Assembly (NCBI GenBank): GCA_964384205.1
Contig: CAYLKS010000017.1
Coordinates: forward strand, 1-49,052
Reading direction: 5' to 3'
DNA: 49,052 bases
DNA from: CAYLKS01 sp964384205 [NCBI: uncultured bacterium]
GTDB lineage: Bacteria > JAGOEH01
Shown: positions 16,257 to 26,406 of the stretch, piece after piece
Position numbering within the stretch: the stretch's first letter is position 1
How the letters are laid out: every line of letters starts with the position of its first letter
Made by a program: the position numbers and the translations under genes
The notes under the pieces: model-generated
The model's input: only the letters and a program-made list of their open reading frames with translations
Told to the model about the DNA's origin: nothing
The model's database searches: none

Positions 16257-19016
16257 ATGTTAAAAACTTTAATTATCCTTGTATTGTTTTTTTTTACAAT
16301 TAATTTATATGCTATAAAACCTGCTATTGACGGTAAATATCCTCCAAGTGTGCAAAAAGCATTTAAAGAACTAAATAAGGCTTACCCCACTGGTAATCTT
16401 TATAATATTTTACAAAAAAGGAAAGCTCGTTTAAAATCTATAAAAGGACTTTCAAAAAGACTACAAGCAATGAAAAATGATATAGTAACCATTAAGACAC
16501 CAGTGATTTGCGGGATATATGCTGATGACAACATCCATATAGATAGTTTTCCTCAAAAGTTACAACAGGAATTATTTGATGGACCTCTTGCAACCGGCAC
16601 AATGACGGAATATTACAGGGAAATTTCTTACGGACAATTTGAGGTTACCGGCAAAGTTTTTGATTGGGTTCATCTATCCCATGATGAAAATTATTATGTT
16701 AATGGAGAAGCATATGGTTTTCCCTCAAGTGGTGGTAAAGTGGGAGAACTGATTTTTGAGATATTGGATTCTTTAGATAACTCCGTGGATTTTAGTGAAT
16801 TCGATAATGATGGTGATGGATGGGTCGAAAATATTTTTGTTGTTCATTCAGGTGTAGATCAGGCAGATATAGGACAAAATGCATCAGAAAATCATATATG
16901 GTCACATAGATATAAATTAAGATATGCAGCTGGGAGTTATTATGTAACAAATGATACAAATGCATACGGTAAGGTTGTTAAAATTGATGACTATACTATT
17001 CAGCCAGAAATTCATCCATCAGGGGAAATGGTACAGATTTCAGTCTTCTGCCATGAATTTGGCCATGTATTAGGTTTACCTGATTTGTATGATACAGATT
17101 ATTCTTCAGGCGGTATTGGTTCATGGGGGCTTATGTGCCAAAACAGAATTTATTATAATGGCCAGGTAATTGAACATTCTCCGCCACACATGACTGCCTG
17201 GTCAAAAGAAATGTTAGGGTGGCTGGTACCTGTAAATATCACAGCAAATACAGAAAATATTACAATTCAACCTGTTGAAACCACTCCTATAGCATATAAA
17301 ATATGGACTAATGGTGAAATAGAAAGCTATACACCTTATAATATAAATGGAAAACAGACTCATGATATGGGGAAAGAGTATTTTCTCTTAGAATTCAGAA
17401 AAAGAATTGGTTTTGAAAAATATTTAATGGGGGAAGGTTTATTAATTTATCATATTTTCAATCCAAAAAATAATGGCGGTAATTCTGTAAATACAGATGA
17501 GACTAAACCAGGCGTTAAATTATTACAGGCAGACGGCAAAGATGATTTACTATATGGCAGAAATAGTGGAGATGATGGAGATCCATATCCTGGCTCAACT
17601 AACAATAGATTATTCGATGATGATACAAATCCATCATCAAGAACTTACGATGGCAATATAACAATGGTTTCAATTTACGATATTTCAGATGTTGATTCTG
17701 TGATGACTTTTTCTGCACGGGTAAAATATAAAAACCCAGAATTTCAAATCTTATCACTTTGTAATTATTCAAACCAAAATAGAATTTTTTCAGGAACTAC
17801 AGATTCTGTATTTTTAAAATTAAAAAATCTTAAAGCAGACGCTGATTCTATTTTTATAAAAATTAAATGTGATAATGAAGCAGTAACAGTAATTGATACA
17901 GTAATTATTATAAAAGACATTCCTCTTATGGATACTTTATCTACTTATGATGTCCCAATCAAATTATCTGTCAATAATAACATAAATAATGACATAGTGG
18001 CACTGGATATAACTTTTTATAATAATGATGATTTTTCTCAATCCTTTAATGTACCTCTTTATATTGGTTATCCACAAAATCTTGTAGTCATTGATAATGA
18101 CAAAGTAATGAATATAGATAGCATTTATAATTATTTTTCAAACAATATAGCTAAATTTGAATTATTGAATCTGGCAATTGCTGATAGTTCAAATATTGCA
18201 TACTCTAAACGAAAAAATGTTTTTTGGTTTTGTGGTGAAAATACATGGTCTTTATATAAATCAAATGTTGTTGATAGTATGAAATCTATGCTCGATAAGG
18301 GAGCGAATTTATTTTTATCAGGAGTATCTGCTGCTTTTATTATAAATCGGACAGACTCATTATTTTTATCCCAGTATTTTGGTGTTAGGTATACTGGTAG
18401 AGTTAAAGATAAAAAACTCATTAGAGGATTAAACAATTGTGTTTTATCTACAGACAATCAATCTGGCAAGCCGTTTGTTTTTAGATTAAATAATAATTTT
18501 TCTAATTGTGCCCTTGTATTAGCTGATAATAATAAAGCAATTCCTATGTATCAATATCTTGGACAATCTGAGGTGTTCGCAGGAGCTTATAAAGACAATG
18601 GCAACTCGAAAGTTGTCTTATTCGGTTTTCCATTAGATCAAAAAGATTATTCTTATACAAAAGATGCATCCCTGGAAGATATATTAACTCCTATTGTATT
18701 ATGGTTTAATAATCAGGTTGCAACACCTGAAAATACCCAATCATCATCTTTAAAACATACTCTTTTAGTAAAAACTTATCCAAATCCATTTAATTCTGTA
18801 ATGAAATTTACAATTAATTCTAATTTTAAAACTAAGGTTCAACTGGCTATATTTGATTTATTAGGAAGAGTGGTGTATGAGAAAAAAGATATTGATATTT
18901 TCACAGGTAATAATACATTGACTTTTGTACCTAAAAAATTGACCAGCGGCATTTATTTTTATAGAATTGAAAACAATATGTTCAAAAAATCTGGTAAAAT
19001 TACTTATTTAAAATAG
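16257..19016 (+). CDS. Exported M6-family metalloprotease with type IX-style sorting domain
   Basis: The 919-residue protein begins with a signal peptide (MLKTLIILVLFFFTINLYA). Residues of roughly 75-500 form an M6 (immune inhibitor A-like) zinc protease domain: the metal site is HEFGH at 266-270 followed by GLPDLYD, and an Asp-rich DNDGDG loop at 183-188 probably binds calcium. The middle is a beta-rich region and a Rossmann-like segment of unknown role. The last 80 residues start YPNPFN at 841-846 and have the pattern of a Por/type IX C-terminal sorting domain (DLLGRVVYE, SGIYFYRI). It should cross the outer membrane and be released or anchored at the surface. AGGGGG lies 5 bases before the ATG; the next gene encodes another exported peptidase. 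Confidence 0.9.
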   Translation: MLKTLIILVLFFFTINLYAIKPAIDGKYPPSVQKAFKELNKAYPTGNLYNILQKRKARLKSIKGLSKRLQAMKNDIVTIKTPVICGIYADDNIHIDSFPQKLQQELFDGPLATGTMTEYYREISYGQFEVTGKVFDWVHLSHDENYYVNGEAYGFPSSGGKVGELIFEILDSLDNSVDFSEFDNDGDGWVENIFVVHSGVDQADIGQNASENHIWSHRYKLRYAAGSYYVTNDTNAYGKVVKIDDYTIQPEIHPSGEMVQISVFCHEFGHVLGLPDLYDTDYSSGGIGSWGLMCQNRIYYNGQVIEHSPPHMTAWSKEMLGWLVPVNITANTENITIQPVETTPIAYKIWTNGEIESYTPYNINGKQTHDMGKEYFLLEFRKRIGFEKYLMGEGLLIYHIFNPKNNGGNSVNTDETKPGVKLLQADGKDDLLYGRNSGDDGDPYPGSTNNRLFDDDTNPSSRTYDGNITMVSIYDISDVDSVMTFSARVKYKNPEFQILSLCNYSNQNRIFSGTTDSVFLKLKNLKADADSIFIKIKCDNEAVTVIDTVIIIKDIPLMDTLSTYDVPIKLSVNNNINNDIVALDITFYNNDDFSQSFNVPLYIGYPQNLVVIDNDKVMNIDSIYNYFSNNIAKFELLNLAIADSSNIAYSKRKNVFWFCGENTWSLYKSNVVDSMKSMLDKGANLFLSGVSAAFIINRTDSLFLSQYFGVRYTGRVKDKKLIRGLNNCVLSTDNQSGKPFVFRLNNNFSNCALVLADNNKAIPMYQYLGQSEVFAGAYKDNGNSKVVLFGFPLDQKDYSYTKDASLEDILTPIVLWFNNQVATPENTQSSSLKHTLLVKTYPNPFNSVMKFTINSNFKTKVQLAIFDLLGRVVYEKKDIDIFTGNNTLTFVPKKLTSGIYFYRIENNMFKKSGKITYLK

Positions 19017-19026
19017 GAGAGCACTT

Positions 19027-20409
19027 ATGAGAAAGTTTGTTATAATTTTCATTTTATTACTTAGTTTTACCACTTTTGCACAAAATTACGAAAGTTTAGA
19101 TAAAAATTTTATAAATGAACTCAAATCTAAAATTAAATTGGATTCTCTACATACTGCCTTGATGTATGCATTACAAAATAAACAGTTTAAAGATGTTTTT
19201 GTAAATAAAGAAATTTTAAAACATCATGATAAATATTTCACACATGAAATTAAAACTGGTAGAATTACAGATCAAAAAAGTACAGGTAGGTGCTGGCTTT
19301 ATGCTGGACTTAATGCTATCAGACCGGATATTGTAAAAAAAGTCAATATCCAGGATTTTGAATTTTCGGAAAATTATCTTTATTTCTGGGATAAAATGGA
19401 AAAAGCAAATAAATTTTTGGAAATGGTTATTGCAAGGACAGGCGAAAACATAAGAAGTAGAAAATTCCAAAGGCTTTTAGGAAATCCAATAGAAGATGGC
19501 GGATATTGGCAAAATTTTGTTGATTTGATAAAAAAATATGGTTGTGTGCCTTATGAGGCTATGCCAGAAGTTGAATCTAACCATAATTCAAGACAGATGC
19601 TTGCTAATATCAATTTTCAATTAAGATATTATGCATATAAACTAAAAGAGATGAATGATAATGGAAAAAGTAAGGAAGAATTAAGACAGGCAAAAAAAGA
19701 ATATTTAAAAAATATTTACAAAATGCTTGTATTACATCTTGGTTATCCTGTAGATACTTTTACATTTAAATATTTTGTTAAAGATAAGAAAGGCAATAAA
19801 AAAATTAAGATTGAACATTTCACCCCTATTTCATTTGCAAAAAAATTTGTTAATGAAAATTTAGACGATTATATTATGTTTGCAAATTGGCCTGCAAGAG
19901 AATATTACAAATATTATAAAGTTGAAAGCTCAAACAATTTAATTGACGGTACTCCTCTGGACTTTATTAATTTACCAATGGAAGAGATCAAAAAAATGAT
20001 GGTAAAATCGATTCTTGCAGATTATCCTGTAAATTTTTCTTCAGATGTTGGAAAACAGTCATCTACAAAATTAGGAATATTCAATGCTGATTTATATAAA
20101 TATAGCTGGGTTTATGATATTGAATTTGATTATAATAAAAAAATAAATACAGTAGTAAGAAATATTAATTCTACTCATGCTATGGTAATTTTAGGGGTTG
20201 ATTTATTTGATAATAAACCTATCAAATGGAAAGTTGAAAATAGTTGGGGAACAGATGCCGGAGATAAAGGTTTCTTTTACATGTACGATAATTGGGTTGA
20301 TCTTTTCGTTGTACGAGTTGTCGTCAATAAAAAATTTGTGCCTGAAAAATATATAAAAATTTTATCTCAAAAACCCGTTATTATACCTGAAGATGAACCA
20401 GAACAATAA
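19027..20409 (+). CDS. Exported C1B cysteine peptidase (bleomycin hydrolase/PepC-like)
   Basis: The 460-residue protein belongs to the papain-like C1B family of bleomycin hydrolase and aminopeptidase C. The catalytic triad is visible: C89 in DQKSTGRCWLYAGLN, H384 in NSTHAMVILG and N405 in VENSWG. Unlike the classic cytosolic enzymes it has a clear signal peptide (MRKFVIIFILLLSFTTFAQ), so it should act in the periplasm or outside. No C-terminal sorting domain is present. The C-terminus extends about 15 residues beyond the last conserved strand, whereas PepC-type enzymes use a precisely trimmed C-terminus to gate exopeptidase activity. AGGAG precedes the ATG, and the M6 protease lies 10 bases upstream, suggesting that the two feed on external protein together. 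Confidence 0.9.
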   Translation: MRKFVIIFILLLSFTTFAQNYESLDKNFINELKSKIKLDSLHTALMYALQNKQFKDVFVNKEILKHHDKYFTHEIKTGRITDQKSTGRCWLYAGLNAIRPDIVKKVNIQDFEFSENYLYFWDKMEKANKFLEMVIARTGENIRSRKFQRLLGNPIEDGGYWQNFVDLIKKYGCVPYEAMPEVESNHNSRQMLANINFQLRYYAYKLKEMNDNGKSKEELRQAKKEYLKNIYKMLVLHLGYPVDTFTFKYFVKDKKGNKKIKIEHFTPISFAKKFVNENLDDYIMFANWPAREYYKYYKVESSNNLIDGTPLDFINLPMEEIKKMMVKSILADYPVNFSSDVGKQSSTKLGIFNADLYKYSWVYDIEFDYNKKINTVVRNINSTHAMVILGVDLFDNKPIKWKVENSWGTDAGDKGFFYMYDNWVDLFVVRVVVNKKFVPEKYIKILSQKPVIIPEDEPEQ

Positions 20410-20425
20410 AATAGAAAGGTTGTAA

Positions 20426-22600
20426 ATGAGAAACATTGAGCATATTAAAAAAATTGCAGAAGAATTAGCATTAAAACCATATCAAGTTGAAGCAGCTGTA
20501 AAATTATTAGATGCTGAAAATACTATTGCTTTTATTGCACGATACAGAAAAGAGGCTACAGGCTCTTTAGATGAAGTTCAGCTAAGGCAAATTGAAAAAA
20601 AAATTACATATTTAAGAAATCTTGACCAAAGAAAAGATGAAGTTTTAACATCTATTGATAAACAGGGAAAATTAACAGATGAATTAAAAGAAAAAATTCT
20701 CAATGCAACTACTTTAGTTGAAGTTGAAGATTTATACTTGCCATACAAACCTAAAAAACGTACAAAAGGACAAAAAGCAAAAGAAATGGGGCTTGAGCCT
20801 CTTGCAGAATTAATTCTGAAACAGGATAAAACAGATGGAAATCCGGAAAAATTTTACAAAGAATATTTAAATCCTGAAAAAAAATTAAATACAATAGAAG
20901 ATGTTAAAACATGGGTATCTTATTTAATTGCAGAGATTATTGCAGAAACTGCTGAAATTAGAGAAAAGATTAGAACTTTTATGTTTCAAACAGGAGAAAT
21001 TCATTCTGATAAAATTAAAGAAGAATTTAAAAATACTGAATTTGATATGTATTTTGATTATAAAGAATCAGTATCTGCTATTCCTCCTCATAGAATTCTG
21101 GCTATTAACAGAGGCGAGAATAAAGGTGTCCTTAAGGTTAAAATAAAAATAGAAAAACAGCAGGCTCTTGAAATTATTGAAGATTTTATAATAAAAAATA
21201 AAAAATGTATTTTTATAGATTTAATTAAATCCAGTATAGAAGATGGATTTAAAAGACTTATTTTTCCATCAATAGAACGTGAAATAAGAAATGCCTTGAC
21301 TGAAAAAGCAGAACTACATGCGATTAAGATCTTTGGAACAAATTTAAAAAATCTTCTAATATCGCCACCTGTTCGAGATAAAACTATTATGGGTATAGAT
21401 CCCGGCTATAGGACAGGTTGTAAGGTGGCAGTTATTGATAAATATGGCAATTATCTTGAAGGAGCAACAATTTATCCAACACCACCACATAATAAAATTG
21501 AGGAATCAGAAGCTATTGTAAAAGATTTAATTTTAAAACATTCTGTTGATATAATTGCTATTGGCAATGGAACAGCTTCTCGCGAAACTGAAACTTTTAT
21601 TGCAAATTTAATCAAAAAAATAGACAGAAATGTTGTTTATATAATTGTCAGCGAAGCAGGCGCATCAGTTTATTCTGCATCTAAAGTAGCTCTGGAGGAA
21701 TTTCCTGAACTTGAAGCAAGTATGCGAGGTAATATTTCAATTGCAAGACGAGTATTAGATCCTTTATCAGAGCTTGTTAAAATTGATCCTAAATCAATAG
21801 GTGTTGGCCTATATCAACATGACGTAAATCAAAAAGAATTATCTGAAGAATTAGCTGAAGTTGTTAAATCTGTAGTTAATTATGTTGGTGTGGATTTAAA
21901 TAACGCCAGTGTTTCATTATTACAGTACGTATCCGGAATAAATAAAAATATTGCAAAAAAAATAGTGGAATATAGAAAAAAACATGGTCCATTTAAATCG
22001 AGATATGATTTATTAAAAGTACCTGGGATTGGTGAACACACTTTTCAACAATGTGCTGGTTTTCTGCGAATACCAGAAAGTGATAATATTTTAGATAATA
22101 CAAATATTCATCCAGAATCTTATCATGTATGTGAAGAATTATTTAAAAAATTTAATCTGGATATTAATGACCTTTCTAAATCATTTGCATTACTAAAATT
22201 TAAAATGAAATCACAAAATATTTCTATTGAAAAATTAGCAGAAGAACTTGAAGTGGGAATTCCTACATTAGAAGATATTTTTGAGAATTTAGAAAAACCT
22301 GGTAGAGATCCTAGAGATGTTCTGCCGAAGCCTCTATTTAAAGAAGATGTATTGAAATTAGAAGATCTAAAAGTAGGGATGGTTGTACAGGGGACTGTTA
22401 GAAATGTTGTAGATTTTGGAGCATTTGTTGACATTGGTATAAAAAGAGACGCATTATTACATAAATCCGAAATTGATAATAAATTTATAAAGCATCCGAT
22501 AGAAGTATTATCTGTAGGAGATATTATTAATGTAAAAGTTATTGATATTGATATGGATAGACAAAGGGTATCTCTTTCTATGAAAGGGGTTACAAGCTGA
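20426..22600 (+). CDS. tex: Tex-family transcription accessory protein
   Basis: Tex is a nucleic-acid-binding protein related to eukaryotic Spt6. The 724-residue protein has the full order: an N-terminal helical region with FIARYRKEATGSLDE, a YqgF/RNase H-like domain around MGIDPGYRTGCKVAVID (about 320), helix-hairpin-helix repeats with VPGIGEHTFQQCAGFLRI (about 530) and a C-terminal S1 domain (VVQGTVRNVVDFGAFVDIG) at about 650-720. The ATG has a modest GAAAGG 7-9 bases upstream. It is 16 bases after the C1 peptidase and 2 bases before the M16 peptidase, with no obvious functional tie to either. Confidence 0.96.
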   Translation: MRNIEHIKKIAEELALKPYQVEAAVKLLDAENTIAFIARYRKEATGSLDEVQLRQIEKKITYLRNLDQRKDEVLTSIDKQGKLTDELKEKILNATTLVEVEDLYLPYKPKKRTKGQKAKEMGLEPLAELILKQDKTDGNPEKFYKEYLNPEKKLNTIEDVKTWVSYLIAEIIAETAEIREKIRTFMFQTGEIHSDKIKEEFKNTEFDMYFDYKESVSAIPPHRILAINRGENKGVLKVKIKIEKQQALEIIEDFIIKNKKCIFIDLIKSSIEDGFKRLIFPSIEREIRNALTEKAELHAIKIFGTNLKNLLISPPVRDKTIMGIDPGYRTGCKVAVIDKYGNYLEGATIYPTPPHNKIEESEAIVKDLILKHSVDIIAIGNGTASRETETFIANLIKKIDRNVVYIIVSEAGASVYSASKVALEEFPELEASMRGNISIARRVLDPLSELVKIDPKSIGVGLYQHDVNQKELSEELAEVVKSVVNYVGVDLNNASVSLLQYVSGINKNIAKKIVEYRKKHGPFKSRYDLLKVPGIGEHTFQQCAGFLRIPESDNILDNTNIHPESYHVCEELFKKFNLDINDLSKSFALLKFKMKSQNISIEKLAEELEVGIPTLEDIFENLEKPGRDPRDVLPKPLFKEDVLKLEDLKVGMVVQGTVRNVVDFGAFVDIGIKRDALLHKSEIDNKFIKHPIEVLSVGDIINVKVIDIDMDRQRVSLSMKGVTS

Positions 22601-22602
22601 AT

Positions 22603-23877
22603 ATGAAAGAAATAAAATTTCAAAAAACTGTCCTTGATAACGGATTGACTATAATTACTGAAAAAAATGATAATTTTTATACTGCATGTATCGGATATTG
22701 GATTAAATGCGGTTCTATATTTGAAGAACCTCATTTTAGCGGTATTTCCCATCTTTTAGAACATTTAATATTTAAAGGCACAGAAAAACGTAATACAAAA
22801 GAAATTTCAGAATTTATAGAATCAAAAGGCGGGATGCTTAATGCATTTACAGGCAAAGAGATGACATCAGTTTATGCAAGAATTTTACCAGAACATTTTG
22901 AAAGTGCTACAGATCTTATTTCAGATATTATCTTTAATTCCATAATCCCTGAGGAAGAATTGCAAAAAGAAAAAGAAGTTGTTTATGATGAAATAAGGGA
23001 TACTATTGATAATCCCTCAGAATATATTATTGATCTTTTTTATAAGAAATTTTTTGCTAATCACCCAATTGGCAATGACATATTAGGAGAAATTAGCACC
23101 TTGAGTCAAATTACAAGAAAAGATTTATTAAATTACAGAAATAAGTTTTATACTCCTGATAATACTATAATAAGTAGTGTTGGCCCGGTAAACCATGATT
23201 CTATTGTAAAGTTTATTCAAAAATATATCCAAAACAGTAGCAGCCAGGATATTAATAAAATTGAAATAAAAAAAATAGATTTTGAATATAAACCTATTAT
23301 TCATTTTGAGAATAGAAATATTGCTCAAGTGCATTCAATTATAGGGCTTCCGGGGATCGAATATTCATCTGAATATAAATTTGCATTTAAGATTTTCAAT
23401 TTCATTCTCGGCGGCGGGATGTCTTCTATTTTATTTCAAGAAATAAGAGAACAGCTCGGCATAGCCTATAATATCTTTTCAGCACTCGATATGTATTCAA
23501 ATATAGGACTTTTTTCTATTTATTTTTCTACAGAAACCAAAAAATACAATGAAGCACTTGAAAAAGTTTTTCATATTTTGCATAATTTAAAAAAATTTAT
23601 TAATGAAGACTTAATTATTATTGGTAAAAACCAACTAAAAGCGGGGCTGTTAACGGCACTGGAAGGGAATAAGTATAGAATGGAAAAAATAGCAAAAGAC
23701 TTATTTTATTACGGAGATTATTATTCTATAAAAGATATTTTGAATGCCATTGATAGTGTAACAGTAGATGATATCATTAACATTTATGAAAAATTTTTAC
23801 AAGGGAATGTACCATCTATTATAGGAATTGGCAATGTAGATGGTTTCATTAATAAAATTCAACTTCAAAAAATTTAG
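22603..23877 (+). CDS. M16-family zinc peptidase
   Basis: This 424-residue protein is an M16 (pitrilysin/processing-peptidase-like) metallopeptidase. The inverted zinc motif HLLEH is at 50-54 in SGISHLLEHLIFKGT, and the third ligand is expected in the downstream EKEVVYDEIRD helix. A second, non-catalytic M16 half follows, including GGGMSSILFQEIREQLGIAY. There is no signal peptide, so it is probably cytoplasmic, as in the single-chain B. subtilis-like group. It starts 2 bases after the tex stop with only a distant, weak ribosome site, so coupling is likely. The substrate is unknown. Confidence 0.92.
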   Translation: MKEIKFQKTVLDNGLTIITEKNDNFYTACIGYWIKCGSIFEEPHFSGISHLLEHLIFKGTEKRNTKEISEFIESKGGMLNAFTGKEMTSVYARILPEHFESATDLISDIIFNSIIPEEELQKEKEVVYDEIRDTIDNPSEYIIDLFYKKFFANHPIGNDILGEISTLSQITRKDLLNYRNKFYTPDNTIISSVGPVNHDSIVKFIQKYIQNSSSQDINKIEIKKIDFEYKPIIHFENRNIAQVHSIIGLPGIEYSSEYKFAFKIFNFILGGGMSSILFQEIREQLGIAYNIFSALDMYSNIGLFSIYFSTETKKYNEALEKVFHILHNLKKFINEDLIIIGKNQLKAGLLTALEGNKYRMEKIAKDLFYYGDYYSIKDILNAIDSVTVDDIINIYEKFLQGNVPSIIGIGNVDGFINKIQLQKI

Positions 23878-23889
23878 TGGGGAGGTACT

Positions 23890-25185
23890 ATGCCTATTTA
23901 TATTGATGATATTAAAGAAATAGTAGAAAAACAAAATAAGTGGAGAGGCACAGAGTGCATTAATTTGATAGCAAGCGAAAATACTCCATCAAAAGCAGTA
24001 CGTGAAATTCAGGTTAATGATTTTATGGGAAGATATGCTGAAGGTCATCCAAATACTCCTGAGAAGATGAATAGGTATTATCAAGGCACAAAATATATTG
24101 ATGAGATTGAGACAATGGCAGAAAAAGAAATAAAAGAATTGTTTGGATGCGCTCATGCGGATGTTAGACCTTATTCTGGAAATAATGCAAATACAGCAAT
24201 AGCATTAGGTTATTTACGTGGTGGAGATACTGTAATTGCTAATTCCACAGATGCAGGTGGACATATTAGCCATAATTATTTTGGTGTTATGGGAAGAAGG
24301 ATTCAGATTAGAGGTCAAGTTTTAAAACCTGGTAAAGAAAATTCTGTTAAATTATTCTTTTTCCCTTTAACAGAAGATAAATACCATATAGATGTACAAA
24401 AGACTATTGATTTAATTGAACAGGTTGAGCCTAAGATGATTGTAATGGGAAAAAGTTTGTATCTCTTCCCAGATCCTGTAAAAGAATTAGCCCCAATATG
24501 TAAAGAAAAGAAAATTCCTATACTTTATGATGGAGCTCATGTATTGGGCTTAATTGCTGGTGGACAATTCCATAATCCTTTAGAAGAAGGTGCTACATGG
24601 TTGACAGGAAGTACACATAAAACTTTTCCAGGACCACAAAGAGGAGTCATTTTATCTAATGTTACTGATGAAAAAGAAGTTAAGAAATATTGGAATGCTG
24701 CTGATAGAGGAGTCTTCCCTGGCACATCAAGTAACCACCATTTATATAGTCTTCCTGCATTACTTGTGGCTATTAGAGAAATGAAAGAATACGGTAAAGA
24801 ATATGCTGCTCAGATTTGTAAGAATATTATAGCTCTTGCAAAATCACTTGATGCTAATGGCATTCCTGTAGAAGCAAAAGAATTTGGTTATACAAAATCA
24901 CATCAAATTGCTGTTAATGTTTCCGCCTTTGGAGGTGGACAAGCAGTTGCAAAATTTTTAGAAGAAAATGATATTATTTGTAATTATAATATGTTACCTG
25001 GAGATACTAATCCTATGAATCCTTCAGGCTTAAGATTAGGTGCTGCTGAGATGACAAGATTTGGTATGAAAGAAAAAGATTTCGAATATCTTGGAGAATT
25101 AATGGCAGATGCAATAAAAGGCAAAAAAGTAAAAGAAGCTGTAAATAAATTTAGAAAAAATTTCTTAGAACAAGTTTATGTCTAA
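23890..25185 (+). CDS. glyA: Serine hydroxymethyltransferase, archaeal-like type
   Basis: This PLP enzyme interconverts serine and glycine with a one-carbon folate or pterin carrier. The 431-residue protein starts with an ECINLIASENTPS segment, has RYAEGHPNTPEKMNRYYQG and the PLP lysine K244 in TGSTHKTFPGPQRGVI. The sequence GSTHKTFxGPQRG, rather than the bacterial TTTHKTLRGPRGG, and the IASEN context resemble archaeal SHMTs; this is from memory of the family. GGGAGG precedes the ATG. Its end overlaps the cysteine desulfurase start by 8 bases. Base use looks like that of its neighbours, so any transfer is old. Confidence 0.88.
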   Translation: MPIYIDDIKEIVEKQNKWRGTECINLIASENTPSKAVREIQVNDFMGRYAEGHPNTPEKMNRYYQGTKYIDEIETMAEKEIKELFGCAHADVRPYSGNNANTAIALGYLRGGDTVIANSTDAGGHISHNYFGVMGRRIQIRGQVLKPGKENSVKLFFFPLTEDKYHIDVQKTIDLIEQVEPKMIVMGKSLYLFPDPVKELAPICKEKKIPILYDGAHVLGLIAGGQFHNPLEEGATWLTGSTHKTFPGPQRGVILSNVTDEKEVKKYWNAADRGVFPGTSSNHHLYSLPALLVAIREMKEYGKEYAAQICKNIIALAKSLDANGIPVEAKEFGYTKSHQIAVNVSAFGGGQAVAKFLEENDIICNYNMLPGDTNPMNPSGLRLGAAEMTRFGMKEKDFEYLGELMADAIKGKKVKEAVNKFRKNFLEQVYV

Positions 25186-26317
25186 TTATTTTTATTTTGA
25201 TTATGCAGCAACTACACCTGTTGATTTGGATGTAAAAAATCACTATTTCGATGCTCTTGAGAATAAATGGTTTAATTTATCTTCTGCTCATAAAAATGAA
25301 TTATTATTAGAATTTGATAATATTAAAAATAGCCTGGCTTCTCTATTTTTCCCAGGAAGCCAGGCAAATATTATTTTTACTTCAGGTGCAACAGAATCCA
25401 TTAATACTATAATAAAAAGTTTTGCCATATCTAATAAAAACAAAAAAATTTTAACAACAGCGATTGAACATAAAGCAACACTGGATACATTAGATTTCTG
25501 TAAAAATTTCCTTAAAATTGATTATGAATTTATAAAGACTGATAAATTTGGTATAATTGATATAGATGATTTAAAAAATAAACTGACTGAAAATGTCGGT
25601 CTTGTAACTTTTTTAGCAGTACATAATGAGCTTGGTTCTATTCAGCCAATTAAAAAAGCATATCAAATTGTAAAAGAATTTGATGAAAATATTTTATTTC
25701 ATGTTGATGGAGCGCAACTTATTGGTAAAAGTAATATTCAAGATTTCATTGGTTTTTTTGATGCAATATCTTTATCGGGGCATAAATTTTATGCTCCTAA
25801 AGGCATCGGCATGTTAGGAATAAAAAAAAATTTTAAGTTATTACCACTAATAAATGGCGGAAGACAGCAAAATAATCTTAGATCTGGTACAATTAATTTT
25901 CCTTTGATTAGCACCTTTCATTTTGCTTTAAATAAAATCCTGAATAATTTTGAAGAAAATTTTTCAAAAGTAAAAGAATTAAATAAATATTTTTTGATGC
26001 AACTTGAAACATTAAATAATAAATTTTCTCTAAATTCTGATGCCAAAAATTCTACTCCATTCATCATAAATTGTTCTATTTTAGGGACAAAAGGAGAAAT
26101 AATTAAAAATTTTCTTGGTGATAGAAAAATTTATATATCAACTGGCTCAGCTTGTTCTCAAAATGCAAAGAAAAATAGTATATTATATAAATTAAATTAT
26201 AAAAAAGACATTGCAGAAAGCTCTATAAGAATCAGCCTCAGCCATCTTACAACAAAAGAAGAAATTGATTTTTTATTTGAAAATCTTGAAAAATCTTTAG
26301 AATTGTTTATTTTCTAA
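25178..26317 (+). CDS. Cysteine desulfurase, NifS/IscS-like
   Basis: The 379-residue class V PLP enzyme releases sulfur from cysteine for Fe-S clusters or thiolated cofactors. Visible are YFDYAATTP at the N-terminus, FTSGATESIN, the cofactor-binding HVDGAQ, the PLP lysine K203 in SLSGHKFYAPKG, and the catalytic cysteine C326 in STGSACSQ. No scaffold (iscU), sufBCD or tRNA-thiolation gene accompanies it, so the acceptor is unknown. Its start lies within the last codons of glyA. It closes the plus-strand run and converges on the regulator at 26407; the 89 bases between hold only a weak hairpin. Confidence 0.92.
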   Translation: MSNYFYFDYAATTPVDLDVKNHYFDALENKWFNLSSAHKNELLLEFDNIKNSLASLFFPGSQANIIFTSGATESINTIIKSFAISNKNKKILTTAIEHKATLDTLDFCKNFLKIDYEFIKTDKFGIIDIDDLKNKLTENVGLVTFLAVHNELGSIQPIKKAYQIVKEFDENILFHVDGAQLIGKSNIQDFIGFFDAISLSGHKFYAPKGIGMLGIKKNFKLLPLINGGRQQNNLRSGTINFPLISTFHFALNKILNNFEENFSKVKELNKYFLMQLETLNNKFSLNSDAKNSTPFIINCSILGTKGEIIKNFLGDRKIYISTGSACSQNAKKNSILYKLNYKKDIAESSIRISLSHLTTKEEIDFLFENLEKSLELFIF

Positions 26318-26406
26318 ATATTTATAAACTTATTTTTTACTTCAAAGGGAGATATCTTAAGGGGAAATACTTGTTTACTGAAAAAAGTAATAAAACATAA
26401 TAACAA

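Noticed and set aside
22123-22752. Minus-strand frame of about 210 codons across tex and the M16 peptidase
   Set aside because: It is antisense to the S1 domain of tex and to the start of the M16 gene, with no own signals.
26318-26406. Terminator between the convergent desulfurase and regulator genes
   Set aside because: Only a 5-bp TTACT/AGTAA hairpin is visible, too weak to call.
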